Source of the DNA: Bacillota bacterium
Lineage (GTDB): Bacteria; Bacillota; Clostridia; Tissierellales; Sedimentibacteraceae
Length of the DNA stretch: 5,995 bases
Direction: 5' to 3'
NCBI GenBank assembly: GCA_023416855.1
Contig: JAEZGU010000043.1
Coordinates: forward strand, 1-5,995
The number at the start of each line of letters is the position of its first letter. Position 1 is the first letter of the stretch. The position numbers were made by a program, and so were the translations under genes. Shown here piece by piece: positions 4,992-5,995 of this stretch. A model generated the notes under the pieces. That model worked only from the letters and a program-made list of their open reading frames with translations. It ran no database searches and was not told the DNA's origin.

Positions 4992-5995
4992 TTACCTTCT
5001 AAGAGAACCTAACACGCCTCTTATAAGTGATCTTCCTATTTCTCTGCCAATAGCGCTCATGGCGGAATTTGTAACTCTTTCTACAGGTGTTATTCGATTG
5101 CTTTTTTTTGTTGTTTTGGCTCTTAATTTTTCTAATTCCAATCTTTCTTTTTCAAGCTTCATTTGCTCCATTTCTCTATTATTTCTTTGTAAAAGCATTT
5201 CATATGCTGATTCTCTGTCTATTTCATTGTCGTATTTATAAAACAAAGGTGAATTTGAAACAATTTGTTTTCTCTTATAATCATCTAATGTACCGAACTG
5301 ACTTTGTGGAGGAAGTATAAATGCTCTCTCTACAATGTTTGGTATGCCTTTATCATCTAAACAAGATATTAATGCTTCTCCCGTACCAAGCTCTGTTATT
5401 GCTTCAACTGTATCAAAAGCAGGATTTGTTCGGAATGTTTCTGCTGCTGTTACAACATTTTTTCTTTCTGCAGGTGTGTAAGCTCTTAAAGCATGTTGTA
5501 TCCTATTACCAAGTTGACCAAGTATTTCATTAGGTAAATCTTTAGGATTTTGAGTAACAAAATATACACCTACACCCTTTGAACGAATAAGACGTACTAC
5601 CTGTTCTATTTTATTTAATAGAATCTTTGGAGCATCGTCAAAAAGTAAATGCGCTTCATCAAAGAAAAACACCATTTTAGGTTGTTCTAAATCCCCTTCC
5701 TCCGGTAGATTTTCAAATAATTCAGATAGCATCCACAACAAGAAAGTTGAATATAAGGTAGGATTTAAAAACAATTTTGCACTGTGAAGAATATTAATAT
5801 ATCCCCTGCCATCATCTGACACCTTCATCCAATCGTTAAAATCAAGTTCAGGCTCTCCAAAGAAAAACTCCCCACCCTGGTCTTCAAGCGCCATTAAGTT
5901 TCTTAAAATAGCACCTATGCTCTGTGTAGTTATATTTCCATACTGCAGAGTTAAATCTTTTGAATTGTCTCCAACGTATTTAATCATAGAACGAA
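4992..5995 (-). CDS. HerA-like (DUF853/YjgR-type) ATPase, N-terminus missing
   Basis: The frame is open to the right edge (Arg-Ser precede the first visible Met), so the gene starts outside the window. Family members are about 500 residues, and about 165 including the Walker A loop are missing here. The visible part opens with [18 protein letters not shown], a family hallmark. Walker B is [12 protein letters not shown], with the Asp-Glu pair 110 and 111 residues after that Met. The segment [35 protein letters not shown] follows, containing the sensor-like Thr-Gln and a conserved [11 protein letters not shown]. Then comes a strongly charged helix likely to form a coiled coil ([21 protein letters not shown]) and the C-terminal [25 protein letters not shown], typical of YjgR-like proteins. 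These are cytoplasmic P-loop ATPases resembling the DNA translocase HerA; their real role is not well established. The stop codon overlaps the ribosome binding site of the yraN-like gene. Confidence 0.92.
   Translation of the reverse strand, partial: RSMIKYVGDNSKDLTLQYGNITTQSIGAILRNLMALEDQGGEFFFGEPELDFNDWMKVSDDGRGYINILHSAKLFLNPTLYSTFLLWMLSELFENLPEEGDLEQPKMVFFFDEAHLLFDDAPKILLNKIEQVVRLIRSKGVGVYFVTQNPKDLPNEILGQLGNRIQHALRAYTPAERKNVVTAAETFRTNPAFDTVEAITELGTGEALISCLDDKGIPNIVERAFILPPQSQFGTLDDYKRKQIVSNSPLFYKYDNEIDRESAYEMLLQRNNREMEQMKLEKERLELEKLRAKTTKKSNRITPVERVTNSAMSAIGREIGRSLIRGVLGSLRR

Noticed and set aside
5985..5987. First visible Met taken as the true start of the HerA-like ATPase
   Set aside because: The frame stays open upstream to the window edge and the family has about 165 more N-terminal residues including the Walker A motif; this Met is internal.

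Overview
The window is AT-rich, and every gene I can support lies on the minus strand, so transcription runs from the right end to the left. The gene set and the order mtaB, HIT protein, rpsU, yqeY, together with strong GGAGG-type ribosome binding sites, sigma-A-like promoters and GTG/TTG starts beside ATG, point to a low-GC Gram-positive bacterium, most likely a member of the Clostridia. No rRNA, tRNA, mobile element, CRISPR array or attachment site was seen. Coding density is high and no gene-free stretch exceeds about 110 bases.

Right part (about 4644-5995): the C-terminal two thirds of a HerA-like (DUF853/YjgR-type) ATPase runs in from beyond the right edge. It is followed after 3 bases by a YraN/UPF0102 nuclease-fold protein whose ribosome binding site overlaps the ATPase stop codon.

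Middle part (about 2061-4640): this is a translation-related block. mtaB (tRNA methylthiotransferase) has a convincing promoter of its own. A HIT-family nucleotide hydrolase follows, preceded by an unusual inverted repeat centred on a perfect -10 box. Then rpsU (ribosomal protein S21) and yqeY (GatB/YqeY protein) form a tight pair with their own promoter, a possibly structured leader and a strong rho-independent terminator. No clear terminator separates mtaB, HIT and rpsU, so the block may also be read as one long transcript.

Left part (1-2060): this is the accessory region. A membrane-anchored protein of unknown function sits between two terminators. Then comes a two-gene module: an ECF-type sigma factor (TTG start, own promoter) and, 7 bases further on, a single-pass membrane protein cut off by the left edge. 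By position and topology the latter is a probable anti-sigma or sigma-modulating protein. Its N-terminus looks like sigma region 4, and its outer part begins like a DUF4367-type domain. This module is the part of the window most worth a second look; the rest is conserved housekeeping content.
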